64,000 nt of DNA from Bradyrhizobium forestalis (GCF_002795245.1 NZ_PGVG01000004.1:62001-126000), one strand, 5' to 3'. Positions 7,974 to 16,059 are shown, counted from the stretch's first letter. Notes: a model not told the origin generated them from the letters alone. Numbers and translations: made by a program.

Positions 7974-8564
7974 TCATCGCACTTGCCTGTGTTCGAGTCG
8001 CGAAGCTTCGGCCTTTCTCCGGAAGGTCGATGGCGGGCGACCGTAGAGCCGCGTGAATGCGGTGCTCATGCGCCGCGCGCTTGAAAAGCCGGAGCGTTCC
8101 GCGACGGCGGCCATCGGAAGATCACTTGCATCAAGCAGCCGCTTGGCGCGCTGCACACGGATCGACAGCGCCACTTGCAGTGGAGACGCATCGAGATGTC
8201 GGGCGAACAGGCGCGCCAGGTGGCGCGTGCCGACTCCCAACCGTTCAGCCAGCCGATCCACGCCGCCGCAATCGAGCTCTCCCTTCTCGATGAGTGCCAG
8301 CGCGCGTTCGACGGTTGTCCTTGAACCTTTCCATGCGGGGCAGAACGGCGCTGTTTCCGGCCGGCATCTCAGGCAAGGACGGAAGCCGGCGTGCTCGGCC
8401 GCGGCGGCGCTACGATAGAAGGTCACATTGCGAGCGAGTGGCGTGCGCGCCGGGCAGACCGGGCGACAATAGATGCCTGTTGTTTTCACCGCGACGAAGA
8501 TCACGCCGTCCAACGTTGCGTCGCGGCGGCGGAGGGCATCGTAGTGAGCTTCGAAGTCGAGCAT
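7974..8564 (-). CDS. Ada-type methylphosphotriester repair regulator (AdaA-like)
   Basis: The 196-residue protein joins an Ada N-terminal zinc domain (Cys33, Cys37, Cys64, Cys67, in TTGIYCRPVCPAR and FRPCLRCRP) to an AraC-type double helix-turn-helix (about residues 85-185). One of the zinc cysteines accepts the methyl group from DNA phosphotriesters and turns the protein into an activator. Its length matches Bacillus AdaA. It lacks both the C-terminal methyltransferase of E. coli Ada and the AlkA glycosylase often fused in alphaproteobacteria. It leads a two-gene unit with the thioesterase. Confidence 0.9.
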   Translation of the reverse strand: MLDFEAHYDALRRRDATLDGVIFVAVKTTGIYCRPVCPARTPLARNVTFYRSAAAAEHAGFRPCLRCRPETAPFCPAWKGSRTTVERALALIEKGELDCGGVDRLAERLGVGTRHLARLFARHLDASPLQVALSIRVQRAKRLLDASDLPMAAVAERSGFSSARRMSTAFTRLYGRPPSTFRRKAEASRLEHRQVR

Positions 8565-8661
8565 GGCGCCCGCTATAGCGGCTACACCTTTGTCGCGCGA
8601 GTCCGATGCGATGACCGTGTCCGAAAACGACCGGGGCGGACGTCCATCGCCGGGGCCGCGC

Positions 8662-9066
8662 CTAGATCCGCTCGTAGGTCTCCGTCCCGCAGATATCGTC
8701 GGCTTCCGCCCGCCGGCGGTCCACGACCTTCCCGCTGTTGATCGTCACGATGTAGGTCTGGGCGCCGAGCGGCGTGCCGGTCGCGGAGGTGAGCTGCGCG
8801 CGGACGCACGCCGTCCAGCCCGGTCCTCGCACCTCGCGATGGGGCGGGGCGACGTGCACCTCGCGCGGATAGGAGGTGGTGAGGAAGACGACGTCGATCT
8901 GCTCGCGCACCAGCCGCTTGACGTCGGGCGGCGGCTCGGGCGGCGGTTGCTCCGCCTCCTTCATGCGCATGAACTCCGGCACCGGTGCGCGGCTGTCGGT
9001 AAAGCCGCAGGCGCCGAGCGCAAGCGCGCCGGCGAACAGCGCCGCATGAGCAATAATCCGCAACAT
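8662..9066 (-). CDS. Putative lipoprotein, unknown function
   Basis: A 134-residue product with a signal peptide and lipobox LALGAC, lipidated at about Cys20. A Pro/Glu-rich linker (EQPPPEPPPDVK) follows, then a compact domain with two further cysteines (in WTACVRA and DDICGTE). The ATG at 9066 puts the lipobox at the expected place; upstream in-frame codons give an implausible N-terminus. It is likely anchored in a membrane facing the periplasm. No functional family recognised. Confidence 0.8.
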   Translation of the reverse strand: MLRIIAHAALFAGALALGACGFTDSRAPVPEFMRMKEAEQPPPEPPPDVKRLVREQIDVVFLTTSYPREVHVAPPHREVRGPGWTACVRAQLTSATGTPLGAQTYIVTINSGKVVDRRRAEADDICGTETYERI

Positions 9067-9218
9067 CCCTGGAGGTCCCCTGCGGGCCAACAGATAGGCA
9101 CGAATGTGATCGGGCGAAGTCCCGATTGATCAAGATTTGCTGAAGCCTTGGAACCCGCGGCATTTGCTATTCCGCGATTGCGGGCTAGTTTGTACCCCAC
9201 ACGAGGGGGATTGCACTA

Positions 9219-9443
9219 ATGAGGATTCTGGTCATAGCAGCCGCCGTCTTGGCACTGACGGCGGCCTCGGCGCAGGCGCAGGGCCGGCGCCAGCCCAATG
9301 ACGGCGCCAAGCCGGCGGACAACCGCCCCAAGGTCGACGAGAAAGCCTACAAGGCCGCGCTCGAGCGCATCCCCGAGCCCAAGGAGAAGTACGACCCGTG
9401 GGGTGGTGCCCGCCCGAGCGAACCTGCCAAGAAGCCGAGATGA
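9219..9443 (+). CDS. Small exported DPWGG-motif protein, copy 1
   Basis: The 74-residue protein has a Sec signal peptide (MRILVIAAAVLALTAASAQA) and a short charged mature part with EKAYK, IPEPK and DPWGG in order. A second protein at 13214-13510 carries the same spaced motifs, so the two are paralogs. A purine-rich stretch (GAGGGGG) lies upstream of the ATG. The PQQ dehydrogenase gene begins 10 bp downstream, so they are probably one transcript; a helper role for the dehydrogenase is possible but unproven. Confidence 0.8.
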   Translation: MRILVIAAAVLALTAASAQAQGRRQPNDGAKPADNRPKVDEKAYKAALERIPEPKEKYDPWGGARPSEPAKKPR

Positions 9444-9453
9444 AGTGAGGCGG

Positions 9454-11490
9454 ATGTTGCGGACCTGCTTACGGGTTTCGGCCGGGCTCGCACTTCTGTT
9501 GTTTGCAGTGCGGCCGTGCCTCGCCTGGGAGAGTTGGGGCGGCGATATCGGCGGCTCGCGCTTCTCGCCATTGCGAGAGATCACGCCGGACAATGTCGGG
9601 CAACTCGTCCGCGCTTTCGAATATCACACCGGCGATCTCACCGCGCGCCCGCCCGAATTGATGCGGCGGACCAAATTCCAGGCGACGCCGCTGTTCGTCG
9701 AGGACAGCCTCATCTTCTGCTCCCCCTTCAACGAGGTGATTGCGCTCGATCCCGGCACGGGCGTGCAAAAATGGCGTTTCGATCCCAAGATCGCCACCAA
9801 TCAGCGTCCCGCCAATCGCTATGTCTGCCGCGGTGTCACGCACTGGATCGATGATCAGGCACATCGGGATGCCGTCTGCCGATCGCGCATCTTCATGGGC
9901 ACCAACGACGTCCGCCTGATCGCGCTCGATGCGAAGACGGGAATTCCCTGTGCCGATTTCGGCAAGGGCGGTGAGATCAAGCTCGAGATCGGCATGGGGC
10001 TGGACTGGCCCGGCGAATTTCAGATCACCTCGCCACCGGCTATCGGCCGCGGTGTCGTCGTGATCGGCTCTGCGATCGGCGACAACCGCCGTGTCGACGC
10101 GCCGAGCGGCGTGGTGCGCGCGTTCGATGCGCGCAGCGGTGAGCCGCGCTGGACCTTCGAGCCGCTGCAGCGCGACGGCATCGAGGCCGGCCACGCCAAT
10201 GTCTGGGCGCCGATGTCGGTCGACGAGACGCGCGGGCTCGTTTTTCTGCCGACGAGCTCGCCGTCACCGGACTTTTGGGGCGGCAGGCGGCCGGGCAACA
10301 ATGAGCATGCCAATTCCGTGATCGCGCTGCGCATCGAGACCGGCGAGCTGGTGTGGGCGTTCCAGACCGTGCACCACGACGCCTGGGATTACGATGTGGC
10401 GGCGCAACCGACGCTCACGACTATCGACACCGGCGAGGGGCCGCGCGATGTCGTGATCCAGCCGACCAAGCAGGGTTTTGTCTTCGTGCTCGACCGCGAC
10501 ACCGGCAAGCCGGTCTGGCCGGTCGAAGAGCGCGCGGTGCCGCAGGGCGGCGCGGACGGCGAAGCGCTGTCGCCGACGCAGCCATTCCCGACGCATGTGC
10601 CGGTGCTGACGTCGCAGACGATCTCGCCCGATGATGCGCTCTCGCTATTGCCGGGCCTCGGCCGTTCGGCATGCGAACGTCAATTCGCGGAAGCACGCAA
10701 CGAGGGTCTGTTCACGCCGCCCTCGGTGCAGGGCACGCTGGAATTTCCGTTCACCGGCGGTGGTGTGAACTGGGGCAGCGCGGCGTTCGATCCGGTCAAC
10801 CAGATCCTCTATGCCAACACCAGCCGCGCCGCTCATCTCATCAGGCTGATCCCGCGCGCTGAGGCGGCCGGATTCAATCCGCCGCCCGGTCACGATTTTG
10901 GCCAGCAGCGTGGTGCGCCGTTCGCGATGTCGCGTGTGGTGGTGATGTCGCCGCTCGGGCTGCTCTGCAACAAGCCACCCTGGGGTGAGATGGTCGCGGT
11001 CGATCTGAGAGGCGGAAAAATCCTCTGGCGTTCGACGGTCGGCACCACCGAGGATCTGGCGCCGCTCGGCATGCCGCTGCCCTGGGGGGCGCCACTCGTC
11101 AACGGGCTCGCGGTCACCGCCGGCGGCCTCGTCTTCACCGGCGCGATGGATGCTTACTTGCGCGCCTTCGATGCGCGCAGCGGCAAGGAGCTGTGGCAAG
11201 GCCGGCTGCCGGTGCCGGGCGTCGCCAATCCCATGACCTATCTCTGGAAGGGCGAGCAATATGTCGCGATCGGCGCCGGCGGCCATTCCGAGGCAGGCAC
11301 CTCGATCGGCGACAGCGTGGTGGCGTTCCGCCTGGCGCGGCTGGGCGAGGCGCCGTCGCTCTGGTCGCGCACGATCGATCGTCCGGGCGGACGGTTTGTT
11401 GCGGGTTCAGCATTGATCACGCTCGCGATCATCACGCTCGTGATCGCAAGCCTGCGCTGCCGTCGCCGTCGCCGTATCAAGCAATCATGA
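9454..11490 (+). CDS. Membrane-anchored PQQ-dependent dehydrogenase (glucose dehydrogenase-like)
   Basis: The 678-residue quinoprotein has a signal peptide, then a beta-propeller opening with AWESWGGDIGGSRFSPL and repeated tryptophan-docking blades such as GVQKWRFDP, GEPRWTFEP, GELVWAFQT and GKELWQGRL. The blocks VHHDAWDYDVAAQPTL and GGVNWGSAAFDP match the membrane glucose/quinate dehydrogenase class. Unlike E. coli Gcd it lacks the five N-terminal helices; instead a single helix near residues 645-668 is followed by an Arg-rich tail, placing the propeller in the periplasm. The substrate is not determined. ATG 9454 is 10 bp after the small exported gene. Confidence 0.87.
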   Translation: MLRTCLRVSAGLALLLFAVRPCLAWESWGGDIGGSRFSPLREITPDNVGQLVRAFEYHTGDLTARPPELMRRTKFQATPLFVEDSLIFCSPFNEVIALDPGTGVQKWRFDPKIATNQRPANRYVCRGVTHWIDDQAHRDAVCRSRIFMGTNDVRLIALDAKTGIPCADFGKGGEIKLEIGMGLDWPGEFQITSPPAIGRGVVVIGSAIGDNRRVDAPSGVVRAFDARSGEPRWTFEPLQRDGIEAGHANVWAPMSVDETRGLVFLPTSSPSPDFWGGRRPGNNEHANSVIALRIETGELVWAFQTVHHDAWDYDVAAQPTLTTIDTGEGPRDVVIQPTKQGFVFVLDRDTGKPVWPVEERAVPQGGADGEALSPTQPFPTHVPVLTSQTISPDDALSLLPGLGRSACERQFAEARNEGLFTPPSVQGTLEFPFTGGGVNWGSAAFDPVNQILYANTSRAAHLIRLIPRAEAAGFNPPPGHDFGQQRGAPFAMSRVVVMSPLGLLCNKPPWGEMVAVDLRGGKILWRSTVGTTEDLAPLGMPLPWGAPLVNGLAVTAGGLVFTGAMDAYLRAFDARSGKELWQGRLPVPGVANPMTYLWKGEQYVAIGAGGHSEAGTSIGDSVVAFRLARLGEAPSLWSRTIDRPGGRFVAGSALITLAIITLVIASLRCRRRRRIKQS

Positions 11491-11534
11491 TCGTGTTGTG
11501 CATGCGATGCGAACGCTCGTTCACATCGCGCGTG

Positions 11535-11777
11535 CTATTGCACGAAAGCGAGGCCGACGCGCTTGTGGCTGCGCCAAACTGTGCGACAATGCCGTACGAA
11601 ATCGTCGCGCGCGATCGAGAGCGTGAACGATTGCGGCAACATGACGGGGACGTCGAGGTCGATCGCCGCGCCGCCCGCCGACATGTTTCGCACCGTGCAA
11701 GGAATGCCGCTGTTTTCGAAGGTGATCGTTCCACCTTTGAAAACACGGTGACGTTGCGATGCGCGCTTCTCGATCAT
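11535..11777 (-). CDS. PilZ-domain protein (cyclic di-GMP binding candidate)
   Basis: The 80-residue protein is a single PilZ domain: an N-terminal Arg motif (EKRASQRHRV) and the NMSAGGAAIDL loop, corresponding to RxxxR and (D/N)xSxxG of c-di-GMP binding sites. Both parts are present, so binding is plausible. Such stand-alone PilZ proteins act as cytoplasmic c-di-GMP effectors. It is convergent with the PQQ dehydrogenase gene. Confidence 0.85.
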   Translation of the reverse strand: MIEKRASQRHRVFKGGTITFENSGIPCTVRNMSAGGAAIDLDVPVMLPQSFTLSIARDDFVRHCRTVWRSHKRVGLAFVQ

Positions 11778-11958
11778 CCGCGTTAGTCCTGCTGATGATT
11801 GTGAAGTAGTGCATAGAAATTACGTCGAACTAAACTCAATACTGGCGCTACTTGCACGGCGATTCAGACTTTGTTTACGACGTTGGAGCGGAGAGCCGCT
11901 CCAACGAACTTCCCTACGAGCCTTACTTTTGTGGCGCCACGCGCCGATGGAGATATTG

Positions 11959-12252
11959 ATGAAGACCATGCTTTCGATTTTGTTCGCCGCAGCGCTCTCG
12001 CTGTCATCGATGCCCGCCCACGCGGTCAAGTGGGATCTTTCGACCATGAGCTGCAAGCAGTTCCTCGAGAGCGGCGAAGACAACATCGCGGTCGTGCTGA
12101 CCTGGATGGACGGCTGGTACAAGGGCGACGAGGACAACGCGATCATCGACACCGACGTCTTCATCGCGAACGCCAAGAAGTTCGGTTCCTATTGTGGAAA
12201 GAATCCGACCGTCAGCGTCGTCACCGCGGCCGACGAGATCCTCGGCAAGTAA
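11959..12252 (+). CDS. HdeA/HdeB-family periplasmic protein
   Basis: A 97-residue product with a signal peptide (cleaved near AHA-VK) and a short mature domain with two cysteines, Cys32 (MSCKQF) and Cys79 (SYCGKN). This fits the single disulfide of HdeA/HdeB acid-stress chaperones, as does the GEDNIAVVLTWMDGWYKG block. I chose ATG 11959 because GGAG sits 6 nt upstream; ATG 11947 is an alternative. A role in protecting periplasmic proteins from acid is inferred from family. A terminator hairpin follows. Confidence 0.82.
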   Translation: MKTMLSILFAAALSLSSMPAHAVKWDLSTMSCKQFLESGEDNIAVVLTWMDGWYKGDEDNAIIDTDVFIANAKKFGSYCGKNPTVSVVTAADEILGK

Positions 12253-12311
12253 CATCGCATGGGTGACGAGGCGAAGCGCGACCGCGTTTCCTGTCCCGAC
12301 ATGCTTCCATC

Positions 12312-12348
12312 GAGAGCCGCGCGGCGCTTTGCGCTTCCCGCGGCTCTC
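12312..12348 (+). terminator. Terminator after the HdeA-family gene
   Basis: GAGAGCCGCG at 12312-12321 pairs with CGCGGCTCTC at 12339-12348 around a 17-nt loop, and TTCCTTTC follows. It lies between convergent genes. Confidence 0.65.
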
Positions 12349-12365
12349 TTCCTTTCAGAGCGAGT

Positions 12366-12830
12366 TCACCCCGGCAGCATCGCGAACGCGCTCGACACCA
12401 TCGCGACCGGCTTGCTGTCGGCGGCGGAGAGCAGCGTTACGCGGCCAAAGCTCATGGTACGCCCGAGCCGCACCACGCGCGCGTCCGCCAGCACGTCGGA
12501 CGAGGAGACCGCGCGAATGAAATGCGTGGTCTGGTCGACCGTGGTCATGGGGCGGTAGCCGCGATTGGCAGCGAGGATCGCGATCACCATCGCGGTGTCG
12601 GCGAGCGCCATCAGGGCCTGGCCGCAGACCACGCCGCCGTTCCGGCACAGTCGCTCCGAAAACGGCATGCGCAGCAGCGCGCCCGGCTGCCAGTCCGGTA
12701 CCTCTGCCGGCTGCGCATGCTCCATGCGCTCGACCGCGAGGTTGAGATCCTGGACCCAGGGCGCAAAAACCTCGCCGAGGATGCGTCGGGCGTCGGCGAG
12801 ACCGAATTCGGCTTCTGGCTGCATTTGCAT
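12366..12830 (-). CDS. PaaI-family hotdog thioesterase
   Basis: The 154-residue protein has a hotdog-fold core with NGGVVCGQALMALADTAM, where the usual HGG is replaced by NGGVVCG before the conserved Asp, and a C-terminal strand pattern VVRLGRTMSFGRVTLLS. It is most like acyl-CoA thioesterases of the PaaI/YigI type. The start at 12830 gives MQMQ and has GGAGAG about 12 nt upstream; ATG 12824 is also possible. It is convergent with the HdeA-like gene and sits alone. Confidence 0.78.
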   Translation of the reverse strand: MQMQPEAEFGLADARRILGEVFAPWVQDLNLAVERMEHAQPAEVPDWQPGALLRMPFSERLCRNGGVVCGQALMALADTAMVIAILAANRGYRPMTTVDQTTHFIRAVSSSDVLADARVVRLGRTMSFGRVTLLSAADSKPVAMVSSAFAMLPG

Positions 12831-12975
12831 TGCTGTCGCGCTCTCCTGTGTTGCCGGATGTTTCGCCTCATTGTGCGCGCATCGGCGCGGCAAAGTCACC
12901 CGGTCTCGCGCCGGCCGCCTCGGCTTGAAAATGCCTGACTTGGCCCGATATGATGCCTCGCTCGGGTACGGGTGG

Positions 12976-13110
12976 ATGATGTTGCGTCGGTGTGTCCTCG
13001 TCGTTTGCATGGCCGCGCTCGGTCTCGTGCTGAGCGGGTGCACCAAATGCGGTCCGATCTGGGACGACTGGCTGCATGCGCCCAAATCGTGCAGATCGGA
13101 TCGGCTCTAG
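12976..13110 (+). CDS. Small lipoprotein
   Basis: A 44-residue lipoprotein: signal peptide with lipobox LVLSGC (lipid Cys at about 22), then a short mature part TKCGPIWDDWLHAPKSCRS containing two further cysteines that could form a disulfide. Proteins with a CGPIWDDW core are widespread in Bradyrhizobium to my recollection. Function unknown. Two adjacent ATG codons (12976, 12979) are both possible starts. Confidence 0.7.
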   Translation: MMLRRCVLVVCMAALGLVLSGCTKCGPIWDDWLHAPKSCRSDRL

Positions 13111-13213
13111 CGTGCCCATGCGGCCTTGGCCGGCTCCGGATCGCGACCGGGCTGCGACAAGAATGACACGGCGCGGGGCGATCCGCGCCTCATGGATGAT
13201 CAAGGAGTGGACG

Positions 13214-13510
13214 ATGAAGCTTTTCCGTTTGGCCGCGGTGCTGGCCGTGCTGGCGGGACCTGCCTACGCACAAATGCCCAACCTCAATTTGCTGCAGGAA
13301 GGGCCGGGCAAGACCCCCGAGGAGAAGGCTGCCGAGGCCGAGCGTGAAAAGGCCTACAAGGAAACGCTGAAGAAGATTCCGGATTCCAAGGTGTCCAACG
13401 ATCCCTGGGGCGGCATGCGCTCCGATCCGCCGAAGCAGCCGGCGGCACCGAAGGCGTCGGCCGCAACCAGCGCGCCGAAGAAGACCAAGAGCGGCACGGC
13501 GGCCAACTGA
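13214..13510 (+). CDS. Small exported DPWGG-motif protein, copy 2
   Basis: The 98-residue product has a signal peptide ending near AYA-QM, an acidic/basic helix (GKTPEEKAAEAEREKAYK), then KKIPDSK and DPWGG, and a Pro/Ala/Lys-rich low-complexity tail. The core matches the protein at 9219 with the same motif order and spacing. AAGGAG sits just upstream of the ATG. Function unknown; the charged helix plus disordered tail suggests a periplasmic protein that binds a partner. Confidence 0.8.
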   Translation: MKLFRLAAVLAVLAGPAYAQMPNLNLLQEGPGKTPEEKAAEAEREKAYKETLKKIPDSKVSNDPWGGMRSDPPKQPAAPKASAATSAPKKTKSGTAAN

Positions 13511-13616
13511 CCGCACGCTCCTTTCGGGGCGACACGACGCCTTTCGGACGGGACTCCTCTTGATCCGGCCCGCGCCCTACATTTGGCTCAGCGTAGCGCG
13601 TAGAGGAGGGCACGAC

Positions 13617-13871
13617 ATGGCCGATCGTCCGCGGGATCTCGCCGAGCGGATGGCGCGGCGGCGCAAGATGGCCGGCAAGCCGGGCCAGACGGCCGGCGAC
13701 GGCTATCTACGCGAGACCTTCACGCTGCCGCGCGCGGCGGCGCGGGAAAGGGCGCAGGCCTTCTTCGCCCGCTACCCCAAGGCCGGCTATATGAGCGCGG
13801 TCGAGACCTGGCGCGAACTGCCCGGCGGCGACATCGAGTTCACCATGCGGCGGCTGCCCAGCGCGGACTGA
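13617..13871 (+). CDS. Small hypothetical protein
   Basis: An 84-residue Arg-rich protein preceded by a strong GAGGAGGG ribosome site. It has a basic N-terminus (ERMARRRKMAGKPG), a central helix (AARERAQAFFARYPKAGY) and a WRELPGGDIEFTMRRLP end. There is no signal peptide or transmembrane segment, so it is cytoplasmic. I do not recognise a family. Confidence 0.68.
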   Translation: MADRPRDLAERMARRRKMAGKPGQTAGDGYLRETFTLPRAAARERAQAFFARYPKAGYMSAVETWRELPGGDIEFTMRRLPSAD

Positions 13872-13913
13872 GGCGAGGCTGATCCCGAAAGAGGCTGATC
13901 CCGAAAGGCCTTG

Positions 13914-14147
13914 CTAGTCGAAGGTTTCGGCGACGATGCGGATCCGGAACACCGGCTCCTTGGCCTCGTCCAGCAGCTCCATGTGCCATTCGGAATTTTC
14001 CCGGAGCTTGCGGGCAATGCCGGCGCTCATGTCGGCGCAGACATTGGTCATCTCCTTCCAGGCCGCATTGCGATCGGCGAATTCCGTCGCCTGCTCGGCG
14101 CAGCCGGAATAACGGCCGTTGCGGATTCGAAAGAAATAGAGCGGCAT
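13914..14147 (-). CDS. DUF6894-like small protein
   Basis: The 77-residue protein opens with MPLYFFRIRNGRYSG, the typical start of DUF6894 proteins, followed by a residue-rich helix (FADRNAAWKEMTNVC) and a C-terminal strand pair (FRIRIVAETFD). The start is ATG 14147; a GTG at 14156 is the alternative. Function unknown. It stands between two small hypothetical genes and is convergent with the gene at 13617. Confidence 0.72.
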   Translation of the reverse strand: MPLYFFRIRNGRYSGCAEQATEFADRNAAWKEMTNVCADMSAGIARKLRENSEWHMELLDEAKEPVFRIRIVAETFD

Positions 14148-14322
14148 GGCCGGCACCGATCGCGCACATGATGCCTCGCCCCCAAGGCCCCTGGGCGCGC
14201 ACAGTGCAATCTCAAACCACCGTCAGATCAATTCCGGGCGGCTACGGATCACGCCGCGCGGGACCCCCCTGGCGCTCTGCAGCGCATGAGTGCCCCGCCG
14301 TGGCCGATCTCGTTTGGCCGGT

Positions 14323-14511
14323 TCAAGCCGTCTTTCGCTCGATCGCCTTCAGCTCCCGATCGATGCGCAGCTGCACGCGCCGGATCGCCAGCAGGTCAAT
14401 TTTCGTCTCGGTCTTGCCGGTCTTGACTTCCTCGCCGATGCGGAACTGCCACTGCCAGACTCCGGGAATCGCCGTCTTGGCCACGGTGAACTCGACGCCC
14501 CTGTGATTCAT
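14323..14511 (-). CDS. Small hypothetical protein
   Basis: A 62-residue product with a very good GGAGGT ribosome site before ATG 14511. It has an N-terminal beta-rich part (GVEFTVAKTAIPGVWQWQF) and a C-terminal charged helix (RRVQLRIDRELKAIERK). No signal peptide. Not recognised. Confidence 0.62.
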   Translation of the reverse strand: MNHRGVEFTVAKTAIPGVWQWQFRIGEEVKTGKTETKIDLLAIRRVQLRIDRELKAIERKTA

Positions 14512-14783
14512 GGTCACCTCCCACGATTCACCTTCCTGCCTGCAAACATGTTGGCCGTCACAATATTCCGGAGACAAGCAAAATCTGCCGCAAGCCACGG
14601 ATCACACGCGGGCGGGCGCTCGCGCTCCGTCGTTCTCCGACCATGAACAGAGTTCCTGAACTCCATCCCAAGTGCAGCCGGGCGACGGGCAAGGCGTGCC
14701 CGCAGGGTGGGATTCGAGAGCCCCTCGAGGCGACGGCATGTGCCTTGCTTGCCCGATGGATGGCAAGCAACCACGGACGCCCC

Positions 14784-15041
14784 ATGCTCGGCATTCCCCG
14801 CCGCTATTCTCATTTCGTCTTCGGCATCATCCAGTCCGGACTGACCTCGCTGATCGCGGCGGGGATCGCTAGCTTTCCCGCAGGCAGCCTGATGATCTTC
14901 GTTCAGCACTGGATGCTGTCATGGCTGATCGCATGGGCCGCGATGCTGCCGGTCGTGCTGCTGGCGGCGCCCGCGATCCGCGCCTTCTCGCTGCGCCTGA
15001 CCCAGGAGGAGCCGGACCCGCGTGCCGGCCGCCAGGCATGA
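14784..15041 (+). CDS. DUF2798 small membrane protein
   Basis: The 85-residue protein opens with IPRRYSHFVFGIIQSGLTS and has two transmembrane helices, as in DUF2798 proteins. It probably sits in the inner membrane; function unknown. ATG 14784 is preferred because the domain begins there; in-frame ATG codons at 14760 and 14643 would add residues not expected in the family. A hairpin follows directly after the stop. Confidence 0.75.
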   Translation: MLGIPRRYSHFVFGIIQSGLTSLIAAGIASFPAGSLMIFVQHWMLSWLIAWAAMLPVVLLAAPAIRAFSLRLTQEEPDPRAGRQA

Positions 15042-15073
15042 AAAAGCCCCGCCTGGGGAGAGCCAAGCGGGGC
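15042..15073 (-). terminator. Rho-independent terminator on the minus strand
   Basis: GCCCCGC (15046-15052) pairs with GCGGGGC (15067-15073). Read on the minus strand the stem is followed by TTTTT (complement of 15041-15045), a classical terminator. No minus-strand protein gene ends here, which points to a small RNA read from about 15140 leftward, or to a bidirectional terminator for the DUF2798 gene. Confidence 0.6.
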
Positions 15074-15342
15074 AGAGAGTTATTGGAGGCTGAGGTGCTG
15101 GGCTGCAACACCATAGCCGAGCAACCCTAGCCGGCTCAGCTTACGACAGCCTGACGGGCGGCGGCCGTGTCTGCCCCGGCCTGACGGCCGTGTAGGTCGC
15201 GATCGAAAGGCCGCAGACTGGCCCCGCACCGGTCCCAATTTCGACATCCGTTCGCACCACTGCGGACACACCGGTCGGCAAGATTTTATCCGTTCGGCGC
15301 AGCCATGGGGGAAACGTGGCGCGCCGAAAACGGGGTGGCATC
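15042..15342. other. 301-bp stretch without a protein gene
   Basis: The left edge holds the minus-strand terminator hairpin. The next 60 bp contain further self-complementary segments. From about 15140 to 15300 I see nothing I can name. A candidate small RNA is discussed in the findings. Confidence 0.4.
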
Positions 15343-15432
15343 ATGGATAACGTAGAGCGGTCATTCGCCGCCGCGACGGCGGCTGGCTTCGTCGTGCTGG
15401 TGATCGGCCTGGTGCTGCTGGCGGTGCTGTAG
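15343..15432 (+). CDS. 29-residue single-helix membrane peptide
   Basis: ATG 15343 opens a 29-codon frame: a short charged head (MDNVERS) followed by a 22-residue hydrophobic helix ending at VLLAVL. The ribosome site (GGGGTGG) is 5-10 nt upstream and modest. The clean head-plus-helix layout ending exactly at a stop suggests a real small membrane protein, but such frames can arise by chance in GC-rich DNA. Confidence 0.42.
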   Translation: MDNVERSFAAATAAGFVVLVIGLVLLAVL

Positions 15433-15734
15433 ACGGGATACGCCTGCCGGGGCACGCCTCGACTTTCAAAAGATGGAAAACAACCCCATGCACAGTAGGG
15501 CGTTGGAAAATTCTGCTATTTGGTCAATGACCTACTGGTAGTATTTAGATACCGTAATCGCCCGCAATCGCCCTGCAGCCGAAGCAAGTCCCGACGGCGT
15601 GAGGGGATCGTCAGAATGAAGAAGTGGTGACCGCTCCCTGGCGGCCATCGTCTGCGAAGGTTGTCCCGGCGGCAGCACGGGCATCGTTCGACGGCGCAGC
15701 CCGTATCGGTTCTGAGGCCAGCGCGGGGCAAGCC
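15433..15734. other. 302-bp AT-richer intergenic stretch
   Basis: No protein gene seen. The part from about 15470 to 15560 is clearly lower in GC than its surroundings and contains the stretch AACAACCCCATGCACAGTAG, which I recall as recurring between genes in Bradyrhizobium genomes. It may be a repeat or an RNA; I cannot test this here. Confidence 0.35.
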
Positions 15735-15905
15735 CTAGTGAATCTTGATTTCGCCCAGGGGCAGACGCAGCTCCGCGGCGCGCTCTTCACGGTCCTTCTT
15801 GCGGAACTCGTTTTCCTTGCGCTCGAACTTCACCATCTCCTGCTGCGCCGCCTCCAGCAACGGATTGCGCCTGATCGCATCGTGGTTCGTGTTGTTGTCC
15901 GTCAT
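15735..15905 (-). CDS. Small charged cytoplasmic protein
   Basis: A 56-residue product, very rich in Glu, Lys and Arg, with a predicted long helix or coiled coil (LLEAAQQEMVKFERKENEFR). No signal peptide or membrane segment. The ATG at 15905 is preceded by GGGGA. I do not recognise a named family; the composition suggests a small helical partner protein. Confidence 0.6.
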   Translation of the reverse strand: MTDNNTNHDAIRRNPLLEAAQQEMVKFERKENEFRKKDREERAAELRLPLGEIKIH

Positions 15906-16059
15906 GACTGAGGTCCCCAGAGTTGCGGTCCCATCCCCACAGAAGGCCCGAGACCGCCAAAAGGTTCGGTGCCGCAGGATTGCGGAAATATGACGGCGCG
16001 CGGGCGATGCGTCCTTGATGCGGGTCATTCTTCGCGGTGGGAGAGGGCACGCTGGCAAA

